Shown here in pieces: positions 1 to 5,282 of a DNA stretch of 8,168 nucleotides. The translations under genes were made by a program, and so were the position numbers. The stretch is from Eubacterium sp. CAG:841 (GTDB lineage Bacteria > Bacillota > Clostridia > Oscillospirales > CAG-272): positions 1 to 8,168 of the forward strand of contig FR898209.1 in assembly GCA_000437375.1 (NCBI GenBank), read 5' to 3'. Position 1 is the first letter of the stretch, and each line of letters begins with the position of its first letter. The notes under the pieces were generated by a model. The model did not search any database. It was not told the DNA's origin and was given only the letters and a program-made list of their open reading frames with translations.

Positions 1-809
1 CACAGGAAGACCCCATAAAAGACGGTAGCAACTGGTACAGCTACTGCATGGGCAACCCCGTAGTGTTTACAGACCCGAGCGGACTGAAAATCAACCTGCG
101 CAAAATACTGCAAATAGCGGCTATAGCCGCAGTTACTGTGGTTGCAGTAGCAGGGGTTATTGCCACCGCCGGCGGACTCGCCGTAGCAGTCGGAGCAACG
201 CTCGGAGTTTCGGCAGCAGCATCAACTGTAATTGCCGGCGCAGCGGTTTCTGTTGTAGCCGCAGCCAATATAGCTGTTGGCGCAAGCGAGATAACAGAGG
301 TTATAACTGAAAATTATAATCCGATAAGAGATGATTTACTTGGCGGCAATCAAGAAGCATATGATACTGCAAAAATTGCTTTATCGGCAACAAACGCTGC
401 AATGGCAGAAATTGCGTCTAGCATGCCACAACCCAATGCAGACACTTCAGATGATGAGCCTCAATCTACCCCTTCACCAGCTCATCAGGATGATGAACCT
501 AAAATTCACGGGAATAGCACCAAAAGCACAAAACCTCAGCATGGATATGAAATATATAATAAAAGCAATAATGATGTAGTCAAAACAGGAATAAGCGGTC
601 AAAAATTAAATGCAAACGGAACGTCTCCTCGTGCCAATGTTCAAGTAAATGCATTTAATAGACAAGCCCGACAAAACTTATATACATCAAGAGTTGTTGC
701 CACAAGCATGCCGGGACGAAAATATGCACTGGAATGGGAAAGAGCCAACGCCCAAAAACTGCTAAATAAATGCAACTCTATGAGTAAACATATACGTCCA
801 CGCCACTAA
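1..809 (+). CDS. Rhs-repeat protein, C-terminal part with URI/GIY-YIG-like toxin tip (5' end outside window)
   Basis: Only the 3' end is present; the frame is open to the left edge (codons in phase with base 3), so the ATG at 48 is an internal Met, not a start. Bases 33-86 encode WYSYCMGNPVVFTDPSGL, the classic signature closing an Rhs core. Next comes an Ala/Val/Gly-rich hydrophobic stretch (about 108-290), often seen before the tip and possibly helping delivery across a membrane, then a polar Pro/Ser/Asp linker (about 420-540). The tip (540-809) has YEIY at 546, KTGIS at 582, Arg at 630, Glu at 732 and 738, and ends HIRPRH. This order of Y..Y, GI, R and E resembles GIY-YIG/URI nuclease toxins such as Tox-URI2. 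Rhs proteins are exported and release the tip as an effector. Nuclease activity is inferred from motifs; the Rhs assignment is firm. GC falls from about 60% (121-180, counted) to about 32% (301-360), fitting a swapped tip. Confidence 0.85.
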   Translation, partial: QEDPIKDGSNWYSYCMGNPVVFTDPSGLKINLRKILQIAAIAAVTVVAVAGVIATAGGLAVAVGATLGVSAAASTVIAGAAVSVVAAANIAVGASEITEVITENYNPIRDDLLGGNQEAYDTAKIALSATNAAMAEIASSMPQPNADTSDDEPQSTPSPAHQDDEPKIHGNSTKSTKPQHGYEIYNKSNNDVVKTGISGQKLNANGTSPRANVQVNAFNRQARQNLYTSRVVATSMPGRKYALEWERANAQKLLNKCNSMSKHIRPRH

Positions 810-830
810 ATAATTGCGTAGTAGGTATTT

Positions 831-1466
831 ATGAAAATAGATATTATTTCTTTGATATATTTTGACCCAAAAGGTGATAAAAATTTAACAAAACAACTTT
901 TGAGAGAATCTTCTTTTCTAGGAGATGCTATTGCAGAAAGTTTGCGAAAAGAGACTTTCTTTGACTGCCGCAGGATGAATTTCATATGCAAAGAAGACGA
1001 TATTCAAGATAGAATTAGTCAAGTTTATAGTATTGCTGAAATGGATATACCATTTTCGAGAGAATATTTCAGTATGGACGTTGAAAACAGACAAAAGTAT
1101 TTAGCCGATATTTTTCGTATAGCAACCCAAATATGGTGTGAAAAAAAGAAGTGGAATTACAATCTTTTCAAGGCCGTAATAGACAAAGTGGAAAAAAACA
1201 ATTATACATTCGAGAGATATTTTCAAAATATAAAGTGTAAGAATGGAGAAATGACAGCAAAACTTTTTGGAATTCAAAGTATAAATTGTATGGATCTATA
1301 TATCGATATCTTTAATAAAAAAACATTTGAAAAGAGGGAATTTATTTTTTCAGCATCCCCCCATATTCTTGAATACGGATATGATATCGGAAATCTAACT
1401 TGGAACGGCGATACTATTTCGTTGCTTAACGAAAATAAAAAGCTTGTATCTTCAATAAAAGTTTAA
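831..1466 (+). CDS. Unknown 211-aa protein, candidate cognate immunity protein
   Basis: I do not recognise the family. The protein has no signal peptide or membrane segment, so it is probably cytoplasmic. It is Lys/Asn/Ile-rich with alternating charged and aromatic stretches, and its DNA is AT-rich like the toxin tip before it. It begins 21 bases after the Rhs stop on the same strand, the standard place for the antidote gene of a polymorphic toxin, so the best inference is that it binds and blocks the Rhs tip inside the producing cell. The start is the first ATG after the Rhs stop; only a weak AGTAGG-like ribosome site precedes it, which could suit coupling to the upstream gene. Two consecutive TAA stops end it. 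The immunity role rests on position alone. Confidence 0.75.
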   Translation: MKIDIISLIYFDPKGDKNLTKQLLRESSFLGDAIAESLRKETFFDCRRMNFICKEDDIQDRISQVYSIAEMDIPFSREYFSMDVENRQKYLADIFRIATQIWCEKKKWNYNLFKAVIDKVEKNNYTFERYFQNIKCKNGEMTAKLFGIQSINCMDLYIDIFNKKTFEKREFIFSASPHILEYGYDIGNLTWNGDTISLLNENKKLVSSIKV

Positions 1467-1469
1467 TAA

Positions 1470-1517
1470 TCAAACCCAGATGCAAGATTTATGGATATAG
1501 TGAGTTGGTATAGGTAA
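1470..1517 (+). pseudogene. Possible gene-tail relic between the two unknown genes
   Basis: After the double TAA of the 211-aa gene, the same frame reads SNPDARFMDIVSWYR and then stops at 1515-1517. Fifteen codons are too few to prove coding, but the ending resembles that of the next gap (2331-2417): both contain N-(S)-PD, an Ile-Val pair and a final W-(Y)-R before the stop. It may be the tail of a displaced immunity gene, or chance. Confidence 0.2.
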
Positions 1518-1523
1518 TTTAAG

Positions 1524-2288
1524 ATGATTATTAAAAAAATTTTTATTACCAAAATAAGCGAACAAGCTTTTAAGTCTACAAACGAAATTGTTGATGTTGT
1601 AGAAAAATGTCTTTCTTTCTTTGGATATAAGTTCAACATGTTCTCCTATGCTTATTCAGACAAAGGAAAGCGTGTTGACAAGTGCTATAAATACAGCACA
1701 AATAAATTATTAAAATTCACTTCAATTGATATTTCCACTTTATTTGGCTGTAGTTTCTTATTTGAGAGTGACTGTAAGAAATATATGTTTGGTCTTGAAG
1801 CAATAATCATAATAGAAAAATGTAAATCATCTGGATATGTTGTTTCAATTTCTGTGCTAAAAAATAATGCACCTCTTTTGAACGATGTTGAACATATTTA
1901 TGATTTTTTTCCACATGGAACTGTGAAATTTATTTTAGCAGATTATATGCGCGAGACCAAAAGTCCAGCCTTATTTATAATTGGGGTTGGTGGCGACGGA
2001 TATTCTGATTATGAATGGGACATAGCACATTCTGTATCGCGTATCTCTACAGGAGATGGTTTAACATTGCCATATTTATTTAGAACATCTTTGATGGATA
2101 AAAGTTATTTGAAAGACTCTTGTTTTTGTGATATTCCGAAAAATATTTTTGTTGAGAGAAACCATTATTGTATATTTAACTTTGAAAGTATGCTTCCTGA
2201 AAATTTTGACGAATACAGAAAAAATATCGAATGGTCTAAAATTTACAATACTCTTATTATGAACAATGTTATGATTCACCTTAGATGA
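1524..2288 (+). CDS. Unknown 254-aa protein, second candidate immunity or orphan module gene
   Basis: No family is recognised. There is no signal peptide. A hydrophobic strand-like run (LEAIIIIEKC, about residues 92-101) and a later FIIGVGGDGYSDYEWD segment suggest a compact alpha/beta or beta-sheet fold, like the SUKH and other immunity folds, but no signature supports a specific family. The gene is very AT-rich (about 25% GC at 1801-1860, counted) and lies 57 bases after the previous gene on the same strand. It is not obviously similar to the 211-aa protein. The ATG at 1524 is the first in frame and has only a weak upstream purine stretch. Rhs and other polymorphic toxin loci often keep several unrelated immunity genes in a row, so this may protect against a toxin tip carried by relatives or formerly present here. 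Function is inference from context. Confidence 0.75.
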   Translation: MIIKKIFITKISEQAFKSTNEIVDVVEKCLSFFGYKFNMFSYAYSDKGKRVDKCYKYSTNKLLKFTSIDISTLFGCSFLFESDCKKYMFGLEAIIIIEKCKSSGYVVSISVLKNNAPLLNDVEHIYDFFPHGTVKFILADYMRETKSPALFIIGVGGDGYSDYEWDIAHSVSRISTGDGLTLPYLFRTSLMDKSYLKDSCFCDIPKNIFVERNHYCIFNFESMLPENFDEYRKNIEWSKIYNTLIMNNVMIHLR

Positions 2289-2292
2289 GAGC

Positions 2293-2319
2293 CCTTATTG
2301 TTATTCCACCCCAATAAGG
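2293..2319 (+). other. Hairpin just after the 254-aa gene
   Basis: CCTTATTG (2293-2300) pairs perfectly with CAATAAGG (2312-2319) across an 11-base loop, starting 5 bases after the TGA. No T-tract follows on the + strand, so it is a poor intrinsic terminator. It could protect a mRNA 3' end or separate the downstream gene's expression. Confidence 0.35.
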
Positions 2320-2330
2320 AAAAACGACGA

Positions 2331-2417
2331 ATGCTTCCATGGTACTTATGGGGTAACTCCCCGGACGATCAAACAACAATTGTAGACCGAATAGTTGGCT
2401 CTATTGGTTGGAGGTAA
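2331..2417 (+). CDS. Possible 28-codon small ORF or gene-tail relic upstream of the ankyrin lipoprotein
   Basis: ATG at 2331 opens 28 codons ending ...IVGSIGWR and TAA at 2415-2417. Its last codons contain the GGAGG ribosome site (2410-2414) of the next gene, whose ATG lies 5 bases after the stop, so translation could be coupled. An AAGG sits 11 bases before the ATG, a weak ribosome site. The alternative is that this is the 3' remnant of a displaced gene: its NSPDD...IV...W-R ending resembles the coding-like tail at 1470-1517. Either reading is tentative. Confidence 0.25.
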   Translation: MLPWYLWGNSPDDQTTIVDRIVGSIGWR

Positions 2418-2422
2418 GCAAT

Positions 2423-3079
2423 ATGAAGAAATTAATTTCAATTTTTGTTGCAATTTCACTGTTGATTTTCGTAATTATGTTTTCAGGATGTTCAGAGCGA
2501 ATGATAAAAAGCTATAACCATTGCAATAAAATATGCCATGCAATGGTAGAGGGAAACGATGAAGAATTCCTGAGACTTGTAAACAATACCAAATATAATT
2601 TGAATCAATATAACGCTCCATCATCTCTTCTTCCATCAATTTTTGACGGTATTGAAAATACGCCATTGCAAAAAGCTTGCTACTTAGAAAATCCATATTA
2701 TGTTGAGAAGCTGCTTGAAAACGGTGCTGATCCAAACTATCCGAAACTCGGGAAAGAAGATACTGACCTTCTTCCTCTTCCGTTGGCAACCGGCTATTCT
2801 ATTGTTAACATCAACCATACCCAAAACGCCGTAAAAATAGTAGAAATGCTACTTGAATACGGCGCTGATCCGAATGTAATTCTTCGTCGGGGCAGAACTT
2901 GCCTTATTGATGTTGTTGAGCTCGAACCAAAATACTATAATGAGTATCATTATGAAATTGTAAGGTTACTTGTTGAATATGGAACAGATATATACATAAA
3001 AGACCAAGACGGCTTTACAGCATACGATTATGCTGTAAAATATAACCGCACAGAACTTTACGATCTTTTGAAGCCTTAA
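2423..3079 (+). CDS. Ankyrin-repeat lipoprotein (218 aa)
   Basis: The ATG at 2423 is chosen over the upstream in-frame TTG at 2408 because GGAGG (2410-2414) lies 8 bases before it and because it gives a clean lipoprotein signal: MKK, a hydrophobic core (residues 4-20) and the lipobox FSGC with Cys23. After processing the protein should be lipid-anchored on the outer face of the membrane. Ankyrin repeats follow: TPLQKAC...VEKLLENGADPN (about 80-105), AVKIVEMLLEYGADPN (136-151), EIVRLLVEYGTDIYIKDQDG (178-197) and a closing TAYDYAVKYNRTELYDLL segment (199-216). Ankyrin repeats bind other proteins, and such proteins recur beside polymorphic toxins, sometimes as immunity proteins. An exported one could meet a toxin before entry or act in surface contacts. 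The fold and lipoprotein calls are firm; the role is inferred from context. Confidence 0.9.
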   Translation: MKKLISIFVAISLLIFVIMFSGCSERMIKSYNHCNKICHAMVEGNDEEFLRLVNNTKYNLNQYNAPSSLLPSIFDGIENTPLQKACYLENPYYVEKLLENGADPNYPKLGKEDTDLLPLPLATGYSIVNINHTQNAVKIVEMLLEYGADPNVILRRGRTCLIDVVELEPKYYNEYHYEIVRLLVEYGTDIYIKDQDGFTAYDYAVKYNRTELYDLLKP

Positions 3080-3083
3080 TTTT

Positions 3084-3111
3084 ATGCCCCCACGGGGAAC
3101 CGTGGGGGTAT
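3084..3111 (+). terminator. Hairpin after the ankyrin gene, probable transcript end
   Basis: CCCCCACGG (3087-3095) pairs with CCGTGGGGG (3100-3108) around a GGAA tetraloop, extended to about 12 pairs by A-T, T-A and G-T pairs outside. It starts within 10 bases of the stop. The stem is very stable but lacks a T-tract, so it may be a transcript-end or mRNA-stabilising hairpin and not a textbook intrinsic terminator. Confidence 0.5.
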
Positions 3112-3167
3112 GATAATGAAAATAAATATATATGAACAAATGCAATGTCGATTCGGTGGTAGAGGCC

Positions 3168-3195
3168 GCTGGTTCAAGTCCAGTCACTCAGACCA
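3168..3195 (+). tRNA. tRNA 3' fragment (T-arm, acceptor strand, CCA) without a 5' half
   Basis: GCTGG (3168-3172), loop TTCAAGT (3173-3179) and CCAGT (3180-3184) form a T-arm with the conserved TTCRA loop. CACTCAG (3185-3191) is a 7-base acceptor 3' strand, then discriminator A and encoded CCA (3193-3195). An intact gene would need CTGAGTG some 75-90 bases upstream, and none is there; the preceding DNA is AT-rich and instead holds the hairpin at 3087-3108. Bases 3146-3167 may also belong to the original tRNA-like sequence. The identity cannot be read because the anticodon is missing. This is probably the remnant left by integration or rearrangement at a tRNA 3' end. Confidence 0.6.
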
Positions 3196-3225
3196 AAAAA
3201 CGGAGATCTTACGATCTCCGTTTTT
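3195..3225 (+). terminator. Rho-independent terminator after the tRNA fragment
   Basis: CGGAGATC (3201-3208) and GATCTCCG (3213-3220) form a perfect 8-bp stem with loop TTAC, flanked by AAAAAA (3195-3200) and TTTTT (3221-3225). It begins at the CCA end, where a native tRNA terminator would lie, and is symmetric enough to work in both directions. Confidence 0.85.
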
Positions 3226-3264
3226 CTTTGCTTTTCGCCGTTTTTCTCGTGTTTGCTCACTTTT

Positions 3265-3299
3265 CGCGCTCTGATTGACAGGGCGCGATTTTGCTTTTT
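3265..3299 (+). terminator. Second terminator in tandem
   Basis: CGCGCTCT (3265-3272) pairs with AGGGCGCG (3280-3287) through one G-T wobble, with loop GATTGAC, followed by a T-rich tail (ATTTTGCTTTTT, 3288-3299). It backs up the terminator 45 bases upstream on the same strand. Confidence 0.65.
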
Positions 3300-3317
3300 C
3301 TGCATCAAAATCGAGGC

Positions 3318-3349
3318 AAAATCGGCTTGGTACATATGTTGCCGATTTT
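3318..3349 (-). terminator. Hairpin that may end the small - strand transcript
   Basis: AAAATCGGC (3318-3326) and GCCGATTTT (3341-3349) form a 9-bp stem with a 14-base loop. Read on the - strand it starts immediately after the 61-codon frame's stop and ends in TTTT, a moderate intrinsic terminator. Confidence 0.45.
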
Positions 3350-3350
3350 A

Positions 3351-3536
3351 CTAGCTTGAAATTGCTAAATCATTTTTATACAAAATCGGTTTTATGCTAG
3401 TATGAATCCAGACATTTGGATATGGCATTTTACCGGAAGATAGCACCGACGCCTTATGAAGATCGTCTTTGCTCGTATCCTCATCCGAAACTTTTTGCAG
3501 CCTACCATCATAATTTTCCGCCCCAAAATAAAACAT
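3351..3536 (-). CDS. Possible 61-aa small protein, leaderless, unknown function
   Basis: A short reverse-strand frame starts MFYFGAENYDGRLQ and ends YKNDLAISS. I recognise no family; it has no signal peptide, no membrane segment and no clear domain, and it is mildly charged. What makes it more than a random frame is its setting: a good promoter (3545-3573) ends 8 bases before the ATG, so the mRNA would have almost no leader and no ribosome site, and a hairpin begins right after the stop. That gives a complete small unit of about 220 bases. The alternative is a non-coding RNA of the same extent, or a fragment of a decayed gene. It lies downstream of the HipA-like gene on the same strand but has its own promoter. 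Confidence 0.3.
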   Translation of the reverse strand: MFYFGAENYDGRLQKVSDEDTSKDDLHKASVLSSGKMPYPNVWIHTSIKPILYKNDLAISS

Positions 3537-3544
3537 ACAATTAT

Positions 3545-3573
3545 ATTATACCATTATTAGGATGCAAACTCAA
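3545..3573 (-). promoter_or_regulatory. Promoter for the small - strand unit
   Basis: On the - strand, TTGAGT (3568-3573) and TATAAT (3545-3550) are separated by exactly 17 bases, and TGG directly before TATAAT makes an extended -10. Transcription should begin near 3537-3539, at the ATG of the 61-codon frame. Confidence 0.6.
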
Positions 3574-3621
3574 TATGATTTCACGGAAATAGGATAAAGA
3601 TAACTGATTTACATGATAATA

Positions 3622-3645
3622 TTGCTATATATGGTGTTATAGCAA
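3622..3645 (-). terminator. Hairpin downstream of the HipA-like gene
   Basis: TTGCTATA (3622-3629) pairs with TATAGCAA (3638-3645) around an 8-base loop, 53 bases after the HipA-like stop. The - strand bases that follow (TATTATC) are only partly T-rich, so termination would be weak. No other candidate terminator for the hip operon is visible. Confidence 0.35.
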
Positions 3646-3697
3646 CCTAAAAATTAGCTCTATGTGAAATAGGCAGGTGGACACTGTCAGCGTTCCA

Positions 3698-4744
3698 TCA
3701 TTCTTTGGCACCGGCAACAAGCCTATACCTTACCATCACAAGATCGACCACCGTCTGTGTGCGCACCTTCATGCCGAGCTTGTCAATCACCCCGCGTACA
3801 ACATCCTCTGTCAATTCAGGCAGGTACTTTCGATATTCCGGATGAGATTCCATTACATCATTGAAAAGTGAGATCAACAAATCCCCCGACTTGGGTTTTT
3901 TGGGATATCCTCTTGCGATCAGTGCCATATTGTGATCAAACATCGGAGCAAGCCCAAGAAGCTTTCCGGTGTTCGCATCGCGCAGAAGCCCGAAATTGCT
4001 CGTGTGACGGTCGGGATTTGCCGTGATCGTGTCCATAAAAATCATGCGGATATAATCGGGGATCGCCTGCGAGCAGATCTCCTTCAGCTTGGCGATGACA
4101 TCCTCGTATTCTTCGTCATCCCCCATGAACGCCATTGCCGGCTCAAAGTTGACCTCTGCGCCATCGGTAAAATCAAGCGACTTCACGCAGCCTTCGCCGC
4201 GCTCATAGCGCGCCATATTGAAACCGAGTTTGCGTCCGAGTTCGTATATGAACAGCTCTGAAAACTGCTCATTGTGGCTTGCTTTTTTATACATCCACCA
4301 CTTCCTGTCGATCAGCTTCCAGCACTTTTCAAAGCTTCCTATATTGGTCAGCTCCGGCGTTTTACTGTGCTTTGAATTGGCAGCGCGATTGAAGCTGTCA
4401 TAGTTTCCCTTGAGAGCGAGTCGGGAAAAGTAGTCGTTATCAAATTTTATCTGCGCATAAGTCAAGGCGCTGTCGATCGGCTTTATCCAATAGTTATCTG
4501 TGATGGTTGCTCCGTTGACATGGAGAACCGTAGAAACATCATCCCGCTCGGTCAGCCGCAACGCTTTTTTAAGAAGGCGGGAGTTTGCACGATGCGAGTC
4601 GATTGCTCTGGTTGCAAGCCACATATCGGCGTTTTTGACGCGTTTCAGGTAAAGCGGCAGAAGCTGCTCGTTCAAAACGGTCAACTGATTATTCTCCCAC
4701 TTTGCAACGGGTATATCCCGTGAAAGGATCAAATAGTCGCTCAT
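3698..4744 (-). CDS. HipA-like Ser/Thr kinase (348 aa), toxin-type partner of the upstream HTH gene
   Basis: The catalytic loop of HipA-type kinases is clear: NPDRHTSNFG at residues 243-252, with Asp245 and Asn250 as the expected catalytic and metal-binding residues, then PMFDHN (267-272), whose Asp270 matches the metal-binding Asp of the DFG-like motif. Residues about 134-156 (IGSFEKCW...KWWMYKKAS) resemble the nucleotide-binding lobe, with Lys153/154 as candidates for the ATP lysine. E. coli HipA (about 440 aa) phosphorylates glutamyl-tRNA synthetase and causes growth arrest; this protein is shorter and has no recognisable HipA N-terminal domain, so its substrate may differ. The ATG at 4744 lies 3 bases after the HTH gene's stop, and its AAGGAGG site (4753-4759) is inside that gene, so the pair is co-transcribed and probably translationally coupled. 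The family is firm; toxicity and target are inferred. Confidence 0.9.
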   Translation of the reverse strand: MSDYLILSRDIPVAKWENNQLTVLNEQLLPLYLKRVKNADMWLATRAIDSHRANSRLLKKALRLTERDDVSTVLHVNGATITDNYWIKPIDSALTYAQIKFDNDYFSRLALKGNYDSFNRAANSKHSKTPELTNIGSFEKCWKLIDRKWWMYKKASHNEQFSELFIYELGRKLGFNMARYERGEGCVKSLDFTDGAEVNFEPAMAFMGDDEEYEDVIAKLKEICSQAIPDYIRMIFMDTITANPDRHTSNFGLLRDANTGKLLGLAPMFDHNMALIARGYPKKPKSGDLLISLFNDVMESHPEYRKYLPELTEDVVRGVIDKLGMKVRTQTVVDLVMVRYRLVAGAKE

Positions 4745-4747
4745 ACA

Positions 4748-4960
4748 TCAGTCCTCCTTATCCGTAATAAATTCCATGATATCGTCAATCTTACAGTCAA
4801 GCGCTTTACAGATCTTGCCGAGAATCTCCACTGTCACATTTTCGCCCTTGCTCATTTTACTGATCGTGTAATTGCTGATATTCGCAGCAGCGGCAAGGTC
4901 TTTCTTCATCATATCGCGATCGATCAGGAGTTTCCATAATTTTTTGTAGCTTACAGCCAT
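4748..4960 (-). CDS. Xre-family HTH regulator (70 aa), HipB-like partner
   Basis: This is a single cro/C1-type helix-turn-helix protein. The DNA-binding unit spans about residues 18-50 (KKDLAAAANISNYTISKMSKGENVT), followed by the helix EILGKICKALDCKIDDIMEFI usual in this small Firmicutes family. It should bind its own promoter as a dimer and, if it works like HipB, also hold the kinase in check. Pairing with a HipA-like gene 3 bases downstream supports that. The start is secure: AGGAGGTG (4966-4973) lies 5 bases before the ATG. It has the same first-gene position as hipB in hipBA operons. Direct inhibition of the kinase is inference; some regulators of this type act only on transcription. Confidence 0.9.
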   Translation of the reverse strand: MAVSYKKLWKLLIDRDMMKKDLAAAANISNYTISKMSKGENVTVEILGKICKALDCKIDDIMEFITDKED

Positions 4961-5000
4961 TTTTGCACCTCCTGCACAGTTGGAATTAGTAGGTAATCAT

Positions 5001-5029
5001 AGTATACCATATAAATTGCGATAATACAA
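5001..5029 (-). promoter_or_regulatory. Promoter and possible operator of the HTH-kinase operon
   Basis: On the - strand, TTGTAT (5024-5029) and TATACT (5001-5006) are 17 bases apart with an extended TGG before the -10. The transcript start would be near 4994, giving a leader of about 33 bases. The -10 lies inside a 12-base near-palindrome (ATAGTATACCAT, 4999-5010, one mismatched pair), a plausible site for autoregulation by the HTH protein. Confidence 0.65.
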
Positions 5030-5043
5030 GGTTAAATCGCGGG

Positions 5044-5222
5044 ATTGCTAAATTATTTTTGCATTTTCAATTGCAAAGTGTAACAACAAAAAATAAATAC
5101 GAAAATTCGCCTGTGATTTCAATCGGAAATTCCGTGATAAATCACATAACTCCCGATTGCGCATCGTTTTTGCCTTACATAGGTTATAATTCCAGTTTTG
5201 AATAATTATCTATACTTTTATC
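5044..5222. other. Gene-free intergenic stretch rich in inverted repeats
   Basis: No gene is seen between the HTH gene (4960) and the 422-aa gene (5283). The stretch holds several dyads: TTTGCA/TGCAAA (5058-5063 and 5072-5077); TGTGATTT/AAATCACA (5112-5119 and 5139-5146) enclosing CGGAA/TTCCG (5124-5128 and 5130-5134); and CAATCGG/CCGATTG (5120-5126 and 5153-5159), which competes with the previous pairings. A TATAAT at 5185-5190 on the + strand has no good -35. It could be a regulatory region or a small structured RNA ending at the + strand terminator at 5223-5250. Confidence 0.4.
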
Positions 5223-5250
5223 AAAGGAGCGGATTCCCGCTCCTTTTTTT
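5223..5250 (+). terminator. Strong intrinsic terminator, T-tract on the + strand
   Basis: AAAGGAGCGG (5223-5232) and CCGCTCCTTT (5237-5246) form a perfect 10-bp stem with loop ATTC and a T-run to 5250. On the + strand it has no gene upstream to serve. On the - strand it lies 33 bases after the 422-aa gene's stop but is followed only by TTTGAT, so it would work less well there. Confidence 0.75.
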
Positions 5251-5282
5251 CGGTTATATAGCGCAGATAAATAATGAAAGCA

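Noticed and set aside
41..268. 75-codon Ala/Thr-rich - strand frame
   Set aside because: It is the reverse shadow of the Ala/Val-rich part of the Rhs gene; no ribosome site or promoter.
2408..2422. TTG start five codons upstream in the ankyrin gene
   Set aside because: It would place the ribosome site inside the gene; the ATG at 2423 has GGAGG at 8 bases and gives a standard lipoprotein signal.
2475..2789. 104-codon - strand frame
   Set aside because: It lies wholly inside the ankyrin lipoprotein gene on the other strand, which has a signal peptide, lipobox and repeats.
2966..3187. 73-codon - strand frame starting MTGLEPAASTTE
   Set aside because: It is the antisense of the tRNA 3' fragment and of the ankyrin gene's end. 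TGLEPA-type openings are a well-known false call produced by tRNA T-arms read backwards.
3110..3195. Complete tRNA gene
   Set aside because: The 5' acceptor strand CTGAGTG, a D-arm and an anticodon arm at proper spacing cannot be found upstream; only the 3' end is present.
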